A stretch of DNA of 64,000 bases from Paraclostridium sordellii (GCF_000953675.1 NZ_LN679998.1:3121752-3185751); one strand, 5' to 3'. Positions 38,191-48,451 are shown, numbered from the stretch's first letter. Notes: a model not told the origin generated them from the letters alone. Translations and numbers: made by a program.

Positions 38191-40335
38191 TTACTTAATA
38201 TCTTTCATCGTTAAAGAAACTTTTTGTGTTTTTAAATCTATACCTATAACTTTTACATCAATTACATCTCCTACTGTAACTATAGTCATAGGGTCTTTAA
38301 CATATTTATTACTCATTTGAGACTTGTGAACTAATCCATCATTTTTTATTCCTATATCTACAAAAGCACCAAAATCAACTACATTTCTTACAGTACCTTT
38401 TAATATCATATCTTCTTTTATATCTTCAATTTTTAATACATCCGTTCTAAGTACAGGCTTTATACCTTCTTCTCTAGGATCTCTTCCTGGTTTTTTTATT
38501 TCTGATATAATATCTTTTAATGTAACTATACCTACCTCTAATTCTTTACTTAAACTATCAATTCCTATAGAACTTACTTTGTCATCTATATCATTAATAT
38601 TTTTATTTTTTATATCTTCTAATGAACATCCTAGTTTTTCTAGAAGTTTTTTACATACATCATAAGTCTCAGGATGTACAGATGTATTATCTAGAGGATT
38701 TTTAGAGTTTACTATTCTTAAGAACCCTGCACATTGAGTAAAAGCTTGAGGTCCTAATCTTTTAACTTTTTTTATTTGAGCTCTTGAAGTAAAATCTCCG
38801 TTCTCTTCTCTATATTCAATAATATTTTTTGCTATTGTTTTATTTATACCTGCTACATGTTCAAGCAATGAGTAAGATGCTGTATTTAAATCTACTCCTA
38901 CAGAGTTTACAGCATCCTCAACCACACCACTTAATACTTCCTCTAATCTTTTTTTGTTAAGGTCATGTTGATATTGCCCTACTCCGATACTCTTAGGATC
39001 AATTTTTACCAATTCAGCCAACGGATCTTGTAATCTTCTAGCAATTGATATTGCCCCTCTTATAGAAACATTTATATCAGGATGTTCTTCATTTGCAAGT
39101 TCTGATGCAGAGTAAACAGAAGCTCCAGCTTCACTAACGATTGTATATTGAACATCTCTATTTATTTCTTTTATCATTTCAGAAACAAATTGTTCAGATT
39201 CTCTTGATGCAGTTCCATTTCCTATAGATATTATATCTATGTCATATTTTTCTATAAGATCTTTTAAAGTCTTCTTAGCTTTATCAACATCATTTTGAGG
39301 TTTTGTTGGATAAACAGTTGTATAGTCTAAAAGTTTTCCATTTTTATCAACTACAGCAATTTTACATCCAGTTCTATATGCTGGGTCAAATCCCATAACC
39401 ACCTTATCTCTTACAGGTGGTTGAAGTAATAAACTCTTAACATTTTGTCCAAATACACTAATAGCTCTTTCATGAGCCATTTCTGTTAAATGATTTCTTA
39501 TTTCTCTTTCTATTGAAGGGAATATAAGTCTTTTATATGCATCTTCTATAGATAATTTAATTTCTTCTTCATTATTTTTATTATTCTTATTTATATAAGT
39601 ATTAAATATGTAATTAACTACCTTATCGTTGTTTATCTCTAACTTTACTTTTAAAAACTCTTCCTTTTCTCCTCTATTTATAGCAAGAACTCTATGAGGT
39701 GCCATGTGTTTTACACCCTCACTATAATCGTAGTACATATCATAAACAGATTTTTCATCTTTAGTACTTTTACTGTTTATAACACCTTCTTTTAATGCTA
39801 ATTCTCTTATATATTTTCTTAACTTAGCATCTTCTGATACTATTTCAGCTATTATGTCTTTTGCACCCTTTAGAGCATCTTCTTCTGAGTTTACTTCTTT
39901 TTCTTCATCTATGTATTTTGGTATCTCAATTTTTAAATTTATATTTTCATTTAAAATAGCCATTGCTAAAGGTTCTAATCCTTTTTCTTTTGCAATAGTA
40001 GCTCTAGTCCTTTTCTTTTGTTTGAAAGGGGCATATATATCCTCTACTTCTTGAAGCGTTTTGGCTTGTTCTATACTTTTTTCTATCTCTTTATTCAATT
40101 TTCCTTGTTCTTGTATTATTCTTTGAACATCATCTTTTCTACTCTGTAAGTTTCTTAAGTAAGTTAATTTTTCATGAAAAGCTCTAAGAGTTACATCACT
40201 CATTTCACCTGTCATTTCTTTTCTATATCTAGCTATAAATGGAATAGTATTTCCTTCATCTATAAGTTTTATAGTATTTTCTATTTGCGAATCTCTTAAG
40301 TTGAATTCTGATTTTAAAATTTGATTTATATCCAA
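38191..40335 (-). CDS. tex: Tex family RNA-binding transcription accessory protein
   Basis: This 714-residue protein has the full Tex layout: an N-terminal helical region, a YqgF/RuvX-like nuclease fold (GFDPAYRTGCKIAVVD near 320-335), helix-hairpin-helix repeats (NTASYSLLEHVAGI near 490) and a C-terminal S1 RNA-binding domain (about 640-712, GTVRNVVDFGAFVDIG). Tex proteins bind nucleic acid and affect transcription, but the exact role is unsettled. It follows prfB after a hairpin and precedes the amidohydrolase by 14 bp. Confidence 0.95.
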   Translation of the reverse strand: MDINQILKSEFNLRDSQIENTIKLIDEGNTIPFIARYRKEMTGEMSDVTLRAFHEKLTYLRNLQSRKDDVQRIIQEQGKLNKEIEKSIEQAKTLQEVEDIYAPFKQKKRTRATIAKEKGLEPLAMAILNENINLKIEIPKYIDEEKEVNSEEDALKGAKDIIAEIVSEDAKLRKYIRELALKEGVINSKSTKDEKSVYDMYYDYSEGVKHMAPHRVLAINRGEKEEFLKVKLEINNDKVVNYIFNTYINKNNKNNEEEIKLSIEDAYKRLIFPSIEREIRNHLTEMAHERAISVFGQNVKSLLLQPPVRDKVVMGFDPAYRTGCKIAVVDKNGKLLDYTTVYPTKPQNDVDKAKKTLKDLIEKYDIDIISIGNGTASRESEQFVSEMIKEINRDVQYTIVSEAGASVYSASELANEEHPDINVSIRGAISIARRLQDPLAELVKIDPKSIGVGQYQHDLNKKRLEEVLSGVVEDAVNSVGVDLNTASYSLLEHVAGINKTIAKNIIEYREENGDFTSRAQIKKVKRLGPQAFTQCAGFLRIVNSKNPLDNTSVHPETYDVCKKLLEKLGCSLEDIKNKNINDIDDKVSSIGIDSLSKELEVGIVTLKDIISEIKKPGRDPREEGIKPVLRTDVLKIEDIKEDMILKGTVRNVVDFGAFVDIGIKNDGLVHKSQMSNKYVKDPMTIVTVGDVIDVKVIGIDLKTQKVSLTMKDIK

Positions 40336-40353
40336 TTTAATTCCTCCTAAAAG

Positions 40354-40382
40354 AAGGCTTAAGAATTAACTTCTTAAGCCTT
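40354..40382 (-). terminator. prfB terminator
   Basis: Twelve-base arms (AAGGCTTAAGAA with its complement) flank a 5-nt loop. The minus-strand tail CTTTT is short and merges into the tex ribosome binding site, so some readthrough into tex is likely. Confidence 0.7.
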
Positions 40383-40387
40383 ATATT

Positions 40388-41501
40388 TTATGAATTATTT
40401 ACTTTAGTCATTTTTAAGTATTCATTTATAAATAAATCTATATTTCCATCCATAACACTATCTACATTTCCCATTTCTGCATTAGTTCTATGGTCTTTTA
40501 CTAGTTTGTATGGCTGAAATACATATGATCTTATTTGGCTTCCCCAAGTTATTTGAGAATATTTACCTTGTAAGTCTTCAATAGTTTCTTTTTGTTCTAA
40601 TTCTTTTAGTTCAATTAGTTTTGCCATTAACATTCTCATAGCAGTATCTTTGTTACTATGTTGAGATCTTTGGTTTTGGCATTGAACAACTACTCCAGTT
40701 GGAATATGAGTTATTCTTACAGCTGAATCAGTAGTATTTATATGTTGACCACCTGCTCCAGATGCTCTATATGTATCTATTTTTAAATCTGAAGGGTTTA
40801 TATCTACGGTAATACTTTCATCTAATTCTGGTATAACATCAACTGATGCAAAAGATGTATGTCTTTTCCCAGATGGGTCAAATGGAGATATCCTTACAAT
40901 ACGATGTACCCCTTTTTCACTTTTTAAATATCCATATGCATTAAGTCCTTCTATTTGTATAGTAGCACTTTTTATACCAGCTTCTGTATCTGATAACAAA
41001 TCTAAAGTTTTTACCTTAAATCCCTTAGAGTGAGCCCATCTATCGTACATTCTAAGCAACATCTCTGCCCAATCTTGAGCATCTAGTCCGCCAGTTCCTG
41101 CATTTATAGATAGTATAGCATTATTTTTATCATATTCACCACTAAGTAATGTTTTTATCTTTACCTTATCTATTTCCTCTTCAAGTGAGTTTATTGTTTT
41201 TTCAACCTCTTTTTCAAGAGATATATCATCTTCTTCCTGAGCTAATTCAAAAAGAACTTCTATATCTTCAAAAGATGATTGTAGATTATTATATTCATCT
41301 ACAACATCTTTTAAATTTTTATTTTCTTGAAGTACCTGTTGAGCTTTTTCATTATCATTCCAGAATTCTTGCTCACTCATTATTTTTTCATTTCTAATTA
41401 TCTTCTCTTCTAATCCTTCTATGTCAAAGAGAAGCCCTCAATTCTTCTATATTTTTAGACATTTCTTCTATTTTATGTCTATACTCCTGTACATTAAGCA
41501 T
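40388..41501 (-). CDS. prfB: Peptide chain release factor 2, with programmed +1 frameshift
   Basis: RF2 ends translation at UGA and UAA codons. Translation starts at ATG 41501 (GGAGG, 6 nt upstream) and reads 25 codons to an in-frame TGA at 41424-41426. The slip sequence CTT TGA C, preceded by a GAGGG Shine-Dalgarno-like stretch, shifts reading +1 to GAC and gives 370 residues. The SPF anticodon-mimic tripeptide (ISPFDPSG) and the GGQ motif (GAGGQHINTTD) are intact. The frameshift autoregulates RF2: low RF2 favours the shift. It follows secA by 14 bp. Confidence 0.97.
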
Positions 41502-41515
41502 GTTAATCCTCCAAA

Positions 41516-44188
41516 TTATTTTCCGCAACATTTTTTATATTTTTTGCCACTTCCACAAGGACATTCATCATTTCTTCCTATTTCTTCTTCTTTCTTTACA
41601 GGTTTATTTCCTTGTCCTTCTTCTACATTCGAAGATATTTTATCTACATCTACTACTTGCTTTCTTTGTATAGGTTCCTCTATTGTAAAGTTATATAAAT
41701 ATCTTACGGTATCTTCTTGTATAGCTTTTGTCATGTTGTCAAACATATCAAAACCTTCTAACTTATATGCAACAACTGGATCTTGTTGACCTATAGCTCT
41801 AAGTCCTATACCTTGACGTAATTGATCCATAGCATCTATATGATCTATCCAATGAGAGTCAACAGCTTGAAGAAGTATTACCCTCTCTATTTCTCTCATT
41901 CTTTCAGATGTAACAGACTCTTCTTTTAACTCATAAATCTTTTTAGCTATTTCATATACTGCAGTTATAAGATCTTCTTTTTTCATACTTTCAAGTTCTT
42001 CTACTTCTAAGCTACCTTTAGGCATAAATGTATGATATAAGTATTCCTTATATGCATGTAAATCAAATCCTTGATCTGTAACATATACATCATATGCACT
42101 TTCTATTATTGATGAAATCATTGTTTGAATTTGTTCTTGTAGGTTTTCTCCCTCTAATACACGACCTCTTTGCTCGTATATTATCTCTCTTTGTTTATTC
42201 ATAACATCATCATATTGAAGTACATGTTTTCTTATACCAAAGTTTCTACCCTCAACTTTTTTCTGAGCATTTTCTATTGATTTAGTTAACATTTTAGCTT
42301 CTATAGGTGTGTCTTCATCTAATCCTATTTTTTCAACCATTCCAGAAATTCTATCACTTCCGAATAATCTCATAAGTTCATCTTCTAAACTTATATAGAA
42401 TCTTGAACTACCTGGGTCACCTTGACGACCAGCACGTCCACGTAACTGGTTATCGATTCTTCTTGACTCATGTCTTTCTGTTCCTATGATAGATAAGCCT
42501 CCAGCTTCTCTAACTTGATTTTGCTCTTCTTCTGTTTGCGCCTTATATTTTTCAAGCGTCTTATCATAATCAGCTTTTGCTTTAACTATTTCATCTGTTA
42601 ATTCAATTTCTAAACTTTCTATGTCTGCATCAACAGTATTTATTATATCTTCTGAATACCCCATTTTTTTCATTTCTTTTTTAGTTAAGAATACTGGGTT
42701 ACCACCTAAAACTATATCGGTACCACGACCAGCCATATTAGTGGCTATAGTAACAGCACCTAATCTACCAGCTTGTGCTACTATCTCAGCCTCTTTATGG
42801 TGATTCTTTGCATTTAATACTTCATGTTTTACACCTTTTCTTTTTAAAAGCATAGATAAAACTTCAGATTTTTCAATAGATACTGTACCAACAAGAACTG
42901 GTTGCTTGTTTTTGTGTCTCTCTATAATGTCTTCTACAACTGCATTAAATTTACCTAACTCACTTTTATAAACTGAATCAGATAAATCTTCTCTTAATAT
43001 TGGTTTGTTCGTTGGTATTTGAACAACATCCATTTTATATATAGCTTTAAACTCTTCCTCTTCTGTTTTTGCTGTACCTGTCATCCCTGATAACTTGTTG
43101 TACATTCTAAAGTAGTTTTGGAATGTTATAGTTGCTAAAGTTTTAGATTCTCTTTGTATTCTTAGGCCTTCTTTTGCTTCTATTGCTTGGTGTAATCCTT
43201 CTGAATATCTTCTACCAAACATAAGTCTACCTGTAAATTCATCAACTATAACTATTTCTCCATCTCTAACAACATAATCTACATCTAACTTCATTATTTT
43301 ATGAGCTTTTAAAGCTTGGTTTATATGGTGGAATAGCTCTATATGCGCTATATCTGTTATATTGTCTACACCAAAATAAATTTCTGCTTTTTGTATACCA
43401 CTTTCAGTTAAAGATACAGACTTTTGTTTTTCATCTATCTCAAAGTTATCATCTTTTAAAGTATGTATAAATGTATTTGCATCTGAATATAAGTGAGTTG
43501 ACTTATCTCCAGGTCCAGATATTATAAGTGGTGTTCTAGCTTCATCGACTAAAATAGAGTCAACCTCATCGACGATTGCATAATTTAATTCTCTTTGAAC
43601 TTTCTGCTCTTTATGTATAACCATATTATCTTTTAGATAATCAAATCCATATTCATTATTTGTTCCATAAGTTATATCGCAGTCATATTGAGCTTTTCTT
43701 TCTTGAGGATTTTGTCCATGTACTATTACTCCTACTGACATTCCTAAAAATTCATATATTTTTCCCATTTGCTCTTTATCACGTTTTGCTAAGTAGTCAT
43801 TTACTGTAACTACATGTACCCCTTTACCAGTTAAGGCATTTAAATAAACTGGAGCTGTCGCAACTAAAGTTTTACCTTCACCTGTTTTCATCTCAGCTAT
43901 TCTTCCTTGATGTAGCACTATACCACCGATAAGCTGAACTCTATATTGTCTCATTCCAAGAACTCTTTTTGAAGCTTCTCTTGCAACTGCAAATGCCTCA
44001 GTTAATATGTCATCTACTGTCTCTCCATTATTAAGCCTATCTTTAAACACATTAGTCATATTTTTTAATTCACGGTCTGACATTTCTTGAAATTTAGGTT
44101 CTAAAGCATCTATCTCATCAACTACTTTGTTGAATTTCTTCATTTCTCTTTTATCAGCTATATTAAATATATTATCTAAGAAACCCAT
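41516..44188 (-). CDS. secA: Protein translocase ATPase SecA
   Basis: This 890-residue motor drives preproteins through SecYEG. Walker A TGEGKT is at 102-107. The DEVDS Walker B is near 208, the helicase motif [19 protein letters not shown] near 585, and the C-terminal zinc-binding tail has C876, C878, C887 and C888. It lies downstream of hpf and upstream of prfB, the widely conserved hpf-secA-prfB order. Whether a second SecA exists, as in some relatives, cannot be judged here. Confidence 0.98.
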   Translation of the reverse strand: MGFLDNIFNIADKREMKKFNKVVDEIDALEPKFQEMSDRELKNMTNVFKDRLNNGETVDDILTEAFAVAREASKRVLGMRQYRVQLIGGIVLHQGRIAEMKTGEGKTLVATAPVYLNALTGKGVHVVTVNDYLAKRDKEQMGKIYEFLGMSVGVIVHGQNPQERKAQYDCDITYGTNNEYGFDYLKDNMVIHKEQKVQRELNYAIVDEVDSILVDEARTPLIISGPGDKSTHLYSDANTFIHTLKDDNFEIDEKQKSVSLTESGIQKAEIYFGVDNITDIAHIELFHHINQALKAHKIMKLDVDYVVRDGEIVIVDEFTGRLMFGRRYSEGLHQAIEAKEGLRIQRESKTLATITFQNYFRMYNKLSGMTGTAKTEEEEFKAIYKMDVVQIPTNKPILREDLSDSVYKSELGKFNAVVEDIIERHKNKQPVLVGTVSIEKSEVLSMLLKRKGVKHEVLNAKNHHKEAEIVAQAGRLGAVTIATNMAGRGTDIVLGGNPVFLTKKEMKKMGYSEDIINTVDADIESLEIELTDEIVKAKADYDKTLEKYKAQTEEEQNQVREAGGLSIIGTERHESRRIDNQLRGRAGRQGDPGSSRFYISLEDELMRLFGSDRISGMVEKIGLDEDTPIEAKMLTKSIENAQKKVEGRNFGIRKHVLQYDDVMNKQREIIYEQRGRVLEGENLQEQIQTMISSIIESAYDVYVTDQGFDLHAYKEYLYHTFMPKGSLEVEELESMKKEDLITAVYEIAKKIYELKEESVTSERMREIERVILLQAVDSHWIDHIDAMDQLRQGIGLRAIGQQDPVVAYKLEGFDMFDNMTKAIQEDTVRYLYNFTIEEPIQRKQVVDVDKISSNVEEGQGNKPVKKEEEIGRNDECPCGSGKKYKKCCGK

Positions 44189-44267
44189 CTATTTATCTCT
44201 CCTCGTCCATTATATGTATAATATACATTCTACCATAAAATCTTTGTATTTTTATATTTTTATATTT

Positions 44268-44305
44268 AAAAAGCTACCGATGTTTATTTTTATCGATAGC
44301 TTTTA
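44268..44305 (-). terminator. hpf terminator
   Basis: The minus-strand RNA pairs AAAAGCUAUCGAU with AUCGGUAGCUUUU (one G-U pair) around a 10-nt loop and ends in a U-run, just after the hpf stop. Confidence 0.85.
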
Positions 44306-44321
44306 ATAATCAAATTTAATT

Positions 44322-44858
44322 CTAATCTTGTTCTATCATTCCATAACCGCCATTTTTTCTTTTATATACTATTGATATTTTATCATCTTGTGGGTTTGTA
44401 AACATAAAGAAATCATGTCCTAATAAATCCATTTGTAATATTGCTTCTTCTGGACTCATTGGCTTCATACTAAATTTTTTATGTCTGTCTATCTTAATAT
44501 CTATAGAATTTTCACTTTCATCAGTTAAATCTTCTATTTGATTAAATCTTATACTCTCGTTAGACTTATGTCTATCTTGTACTCTTTTCTTATATTTTCT
44601 TAATTGAATATTAAGTTTATCGTATACTACATCTATTGCAGCATATAAATTTTCTTCTGTATCTTCTGCTCTTATTATTGGTCCACTTATTGGTATAATA
44701 GTTACTTCTACTTTTTGCCTTGCTTTTTTTGCACTCACAGTAACTTTTACTTCTGTCTCTGGGTGAAGGTAGCAATCCAATCTTTTTAATTTTGTTTCAA
44801 CTGAATCTTTTATTGCATCCGTTAATTCCATTTGTTTTCCAGATATTGTTATTCTCAT
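44322..44858 (-). CDS. hpf: Ribosome hibernation promoting factor, long form
   Basis: This 178-residue protein dimerises 70S ribosomes into inactive 100S particles. The N-terminal S30AE domain (about 1-95) is followed by a linker and the C-terminal dimerisation domain (about 120-178, with KPMSPEEAILQMDLLGHDFFMF). I place the start at ATG 44858, 9 nt after AAGGGAG, rather than the longer frame at 44891. It lies downstream of a raiA-motif RNA, the context that gave that RNA its name, and a SigH-like promoter is possible upstream. Confidence 0.96.
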   Translation of the reverse strand: MRITISGKQMELTDAIKDSVETKLKRLDCYLHPETEVKVTVSAKKARQKVEVTIIPISGPIIRAEDTEENLYAAIDVVYDKLNIQLRKYKKRVQDRHKSNESIRFNQIEDLTDESENSIDIKIDRHKKFSMKPMSPEEAILQMDLLGHDFFMFTNPQDDKISIVYKRKNGGYGMIEQD

Positions 44859-44909
44859 AAGAACATCTCCCTTCAGAATATACAAGTTCAAAAACTACTT
44901 ATATATTAT

Positions 44910-44938
44910 AATTTCTATACTTAATTTAGATTTCCTTT
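44910..44938 (-). promoter_or_regulatory. Possible SigH-type promoter of hpf
   Basis: On the minus strand AAAGGAAAT (-35, 44930-44938) and ATAGAAATT (-10, 44910-44918) are 11 nt apart, close to the SigH consensus RnAGGAwWW / RnnGAATww. A SigA-like TATAAT overlaps the -10. SigH control of the Bacillus homologue is known. The match is moderate. Confidence 0.35.
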
Positions 44939-45022
44939 ATTTTTATTGTTAGCTTCTTGTAATTATAATATTCAAGTTAATATGATTTATTTTTGTCGAT
45001 TTTATATATATATTCTTCAGTT

Positions 45023-45126
45023 TGTGGATTTATTTTATAGGTTTACCTGTGGATAATGTGTATAAAGTTGTTAATAAGTCATGAATTCCTTGATTTTACA
45101 CATTTTTTTATAAATTTATATCCACA
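45023..45126. promoter_or_regulatory. Cluster of DnaA-box-like sequences
   Basis: TGTGGATAA at 45048-45056 is a perfect DnaA box (TTATCCACA on the other strand). ATATCCACA at 45118-45126 has one mismatch and TGTGGATTT at 45023-45031 has two. The surrounding DNA is very A/T-rich. The cluster lies between hpf and the raiA-motif RNA. Confidence 0.45.
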
Positions 45127-45204
45127 GAACTAATGTTTATTTGTGATTAATTTGTTTATTAATGTCATATTTTCAAATATTTTTATGAAAATTTGTTTTT
45201 TTGT

Positions 45205-45232
45205 AAAAAAAAAGCACCTAAATAGGTACTTT
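45205..45232 (-). terminator. Terminator of the raiA-motif RNA
   Basis: The minus-strand RNA pairs AAGUACCU with AGGUGCUU around AUUU and is followed by U8-9. Confidence 0.88.
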
Positions 45233-45446
45233 AGTAATATCCTAGCTGACCTGGTCTTTGCCCCCACACTCGCCTGCTGGAGATTTCGCTTGGGTTCGCC
45301 GCACTACTGACTCTCTCGACTTTAATATCGGCAGGTCTTACTTCTAAGCTGCACCATGATCATCAATTCCATTTTTAGAATTAACTTACGTGGGTCCTTT
45401 TGCCTGCAACTGGCATGAACTTTCAACCACAGACCTAACATACTAC
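45205..45446 (-). ncRNA. raiA-motif (SAF) non-coding RNA
   Basis: A roughly 240-nt transcript is framed by a near-ideal promoter and an intrinsic terminator. It is strikingly GC-rich against an A/T background and full of local pairings: GCCAGTTGCAGGC, GTTAATTC with GGAATTGAT, and CCTGC with GCAGG. It has no open frame or ribosome binding site. Its place between comF and hpf (raiA) is the diagnostic context of the raiA-motif RNA, linked to sporulation and aggregation in Clostridium acetobutylicum. The identification rests on context, size and structure; I could not align it to the family model. Confidence 0.75.
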
Positions 45447-45452
45447 TAATCT

Positions 45453-45481
45453 ATTTTAATATCTTAAATAAAATATGTCAA
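45453..45481 (-). promoter_or_regulatory. Promoter of the raiA-motif RNA
   Basis: On the minus strand a perfect TTGACA (45476-45481) is separated by 17 nt from TAAAAT (45453-45458). The -35 overlaps the comF stop codon. It predicts a start near 45446. Confidence 0.82.
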
Positions 45482-46209
45482 TAACAATTTATTCTAGTTA
45501 AAAATGTGCATACGTAGACCTTATCTACTCCATTAATCTTTAATAATTTAGATATTTCATTCACAGTAGATCCTGTTGTAAATATATCATCTATCAATAA
45601 AACCTTTTTATTTTTACAAATCCTAATTCTATCATCTGTACTAAAAGCATTTTTTAATTCTTTCGTTCTCTCTTCGTTCTTAAGTTTGAATAACCTTTCA
45701 GTTCTCTTAGATCTATTTATTATATCTAAAACTTCTATATTAGTAATTTTACTTAACTCATTAGATATTAGTCTAGCTTGATTAAATCCTCTTTTTCTTT
45801 CTCTACTTTTATGCAGTGGAACATAAAGTATATAATCATAATTTATATGTTCTGTATATATTTTTTCATTTATTATATTTGCTATATATCTTGACATAAA
45901 AGTCTTATTATTATATTTAAATCCAAAAACTATTTTTTTGCTTAATTCATCATACTCTATACAACCAATGGCTTTATCAAAATAGTACGCCTTATTTAAA
46001 CAACTTGGACATCCATATAATAATTGTTCTTGAGTAAATTCTTCAATTGTTTGATTTATCATACTCTTACCGCACTTTATGCATCCATCACTTATAAAGT
46101 TAAGATTTATAAAACATTCTTTACATAAAGAGTATGCATTGTTTTTGCCAATGGCTTTATTACAGATAATGCATTTTATATTTTCAGGATATAGAACTTC
46201 TAAAAACAT
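45478..46209 (-). CDS. comF: ComF family phosphoribosyltransferase-like protein
   Basis: This roughly 243-residue protein has an N-terminal zinc finger with paired cysteines (CIICNKA ... CKECF, then CIKCGKS ... CPSC, residues 12-75) and a C-terminal phosphoribosyltransferase fold with the PRPP motif VLLIDDIFTTGST near 205. ComF is needed for DNA uptake in transformable species; its role in clostridia is unclear. I prefer ATG 46209 over the TTG at 46218, but neither has a good ribosome binding site, so coupling to recD2 just upstream is likely. Confidence 0.9.
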   Translation of the reverse strand: MFLEVLYPENIKCIICNKAIGKNNAYSLCKECFINLNFISDGCIKCGKSMINQTIEEFTQEQLLYGCPSCLNKAYYFDKAIGCIEYDELSKKIVFGFKYNNKTFMSRYIANIINEKIYTEHINYDYILYVPLHKSRERKRGFNQARLISNELSKITNIEVLDIINRSKRTERLFKLKNEERTKELKNAFSTDDRIRICKNKKVLLIDDIFTTGSTVNEISKLLKINGVDKVYVCTFLTRINCY

Positions 46210-46222
46210 ATTAATCAAAGGT

Positions 46223-48451
46223 TTAATTTTTTACCAACACCCCTTCTTCCTTTAATCTATTTAGCTTTTTACTTAAATTAGAATGCCTATCATTAGTTTT
46301 ATTATTTCTTATCATATATTCTAGATATTTTACATCCCCTACCAGTACAACAAGTTTTTTCGCTCTTGTTACAGCTGTATATAATAAGTTACGATTTAGT
46401 AACATTGGTGGAGCCCACGTTACAGGTATAACTATAGCTGGAAATTCACTTCCTTGGCTCTTATGTATAGTTGTACAAAAACTATGGTCCAGTTCATCTA
46501 ATTCTGAATACTCATATGATACTATCTTTGTTTGATCAAACAATACATAAATAATTTTATTTTCCTTATCTATATGATAAATATAGCCTATATCTCCATT
46601 GTATATACCTTCTCCACTTTCACTTTTATCTTCTGTTTCCCACTTTTTAGTATAGTTATTTTTTATTTGCATTACTTTATCTCCAACTCTAAATATTCTT
46701 TTTTGTAATGTCTCTTCAACCTTATACTTTTCTTCTTTATTCAAATACTTTTGTAATTCAATATTTAAATTAGCTACACCTAAATCTCCCTTTCTCATAG
46801 GAGCTAGCACCTGTATATCTTTTAATTTATCTAAATTATAGAATTTAGGTAGTCTAGTACTCACTAATCCAACTATTTCTTTTAAAATTTCTTCATTAGT
46901 ATCTTTTTTTATAAAAAAGAAATCCTTACCTTTAACATTTAAGTGAAGTGGTAAGCCTTGATTAATCCTATGTGCATTTACTACTATCATACTCTCTTGA
47001 GCTTGCCTAAAAATTTCGTTTAATCTAACAACATTTATAACTTCTGAATCTATTATATCTTTTAAAACATTTCCTGCACCTACAGATGGAAGCTGATCAC
47101 TATCGCCAACTAATATGACTCTAGTTCCAGGTTTTATAGCTTTTAATAAACTATACATAAGGACTATATCCACCATTGATACCTCATCCACTATAACTAC
47201 GTCAGCTTTTATTGGATCTTCTTCATCTTTTAGAAATACCAACTCTTCTGAGTCTGTAGCATATCCCATTTCCAAAAGTCTATGAATAGTTTTTGCTTCT
47301 TTATTAGATGTCTCACTCATTCTCTTAGCCGCCCTTCCCGTTGGGGCTGCAAGTAAAACTTCTTGTTCGTTGTTCTCAAATACTTTAATTATGGTATTTA
47401 TTGTTGTTGTTTTCCCAGTACCAGGCCCTCCAGTTATAACTACTAAACCACTTTTTATAGCTTCTTTAACTGCCAAAGCTTGATTATTTGCTAATTTTAT
47501 TCCTGTTTCTTCTTCTACTTTCTCTATTTCTTTTTCTACATCTATATTTAAATCTTTAAAATCTGATTGTGCTAATTTTATGATTTGCTTACAAACTCCA
47601 TTTTCTGATAAGTAATATGGTATTAGATATATATGATCTTCATGTCCCAAACCTTTTTCTATATGTATTTTTTGATCGTAAGCTAACCCTAAAATGCAGT
47701 CTAATATATATTCTTTTTCTACTCCTAAAAGTTTACTTGACTCTTGTACTAAAATATCCTTTGGAAGATAAGTATGTCCGCTAGCCAATGACTGATTAAG
47801 AGAATATAATATTCCTTGCATTATTCTATCTTTTGAAAGCTTATCTATTCCTAAATTTTCTGCAATTTTATCTGCAACTTTAAATCCAATTCCTCTTACG
47901 TCTTCTGCTAATTTATATGGATTTTTACTTATAACATCTACAGCTTTATTTTTATATTTTTTATAAATTTTTAAACATAAGTTAGGAGTTATACCATAAG
48001 GAGATAACTGCATTATTATATTTCTCAACTCTCTATTATCTTCATAACTTTTAGCAATCTGATTTATTTTTTTACTTCCGATTCCTTCAACTTCAGATAG
48101 TCTATGAGGAGAATTTTGAATTATATCTAGTGTGTCAACTCCAAATTTATCAATTATTCGTTTAGCCATCTTCTCGCCTATTCCCTTTATCATTCCAGAA
48201 GATAGATAAACATATATACCTTCTATAGAAGATGGAGTTACTGGCATAAAACTACTAACTTCAAATTGAGTCCCATATGTCTTATGATTTACCCACTTAC
48301 CTTCTACTTCTATGCTCTCTCCAACTGTTAAAGTAGGCATACATCCAACAATTACAACATCATTATTTTCATTTGATAAATGAGCTATAACATATCCATT
48401 GTCTTCATTTTTAAATACAATATCGCTTATCATTCCTTCTATTTTTTCCAT
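46223..48451 (-). CDS. recD2: ATP-dependent DNA helicase RecD2
   Basis: This 742-residue SF1B helicase translocates 5' to 3' and works in DNA repair outside RecBCD. The N-terminal extension contains an OB-like fold and helix-hairpin-helix repeats (HRLSEVEGIGSKKINQIAKS near 115-135). Walker A is GGPGTGKTT (near 345), Walker B VDEVSMVD (near 425), with GDSDQLPSVGAGN near 452 and the C-terminal TTIHKSQGSEFPAIV near 675. Its stop is 14 bp from the comF start, forming a recD2-comF unit. Confidence 0.96.
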   Translation of the reverse strand: MEKIEGMISDIVFKNEDNGYVIAHLSNENNDVVIVGCMPTLTVGESIEVEGKWVNHKTYGTQFEVSSFMPVTPSSIEGIYVYLSSGMIKGIGEKMAKRIIDKFGVDTLDIIQNSPHRLSEVEGIGSKKINQIAKSYEDNRELRNIIMQLSPYGITPNLCLKIYKKYKNKAVDVISKNPYKLAEDVRGIGFKVADKIAENLGIDKLSKDRIMQGILYSLNQSLASGHTYLPKDILVQESSKLLGVEKEYILDCILGLAYDQKIHIEKGLGHEDHIYLIPYYLSENGVCKQIIKLAQSDFKDLNIDVEKEIEKVEEETGIKLANNQALAVKEAIKSGLVVITGGPGTGKTTTINTIIKVFENNEQEVLLAAPTGRAAKRMSETSNKEAKTIHRLLEMGYATDSEELVFLKDEEDPIKADVVIVDEVSMVDIVLMYSLLKAIKPGTRVILVGDSDQLPSVGAGNVLKDIIDSEVINVVRLNEIFRQAQESMIVVNAHRINQGLPLHLNVKGKDFFFIKKDTNEEILKEIVGLVSTRLPKFYNLDKLKDIQVLAPMRKGDLGVANLNIELQKYLNKEEKYKVEETLQKRIFRVGDKVMQIKNNYTKKWETEDKSESGEGIYNGDIGYIYHIDKENKIIYVLFDQTKIVSYEYSELDELDHSFCTTIHKSQGSEFPAIVIPVTWAPPMLLNRNLLYTAVTRAKKLVVLVGDVKYLEYMIRNNKTNDRHSNLSKKLNRLKEEGVLVKN

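Noticed and set aside
45023-45126. Chromosomal replication origin
   Set aside because: Only three boxes, one of them perfect; no dnaA, dnaN or parAB nearby, and the neighbours are hpf and comF.
45205-45446. 6S RNA, tmRNA, RNase P RNA or SRP RNA as identity of the ncRNA
   Set aside because: The tmRNA TPsiC-like end, the RNase P GAGGAAAGTCC block and the SRP GGAAGGAAGCAGC loop are absent. The hpf/comF context fits the raiA motif better than 6S, although 6S cannot be fully excluded by eye.
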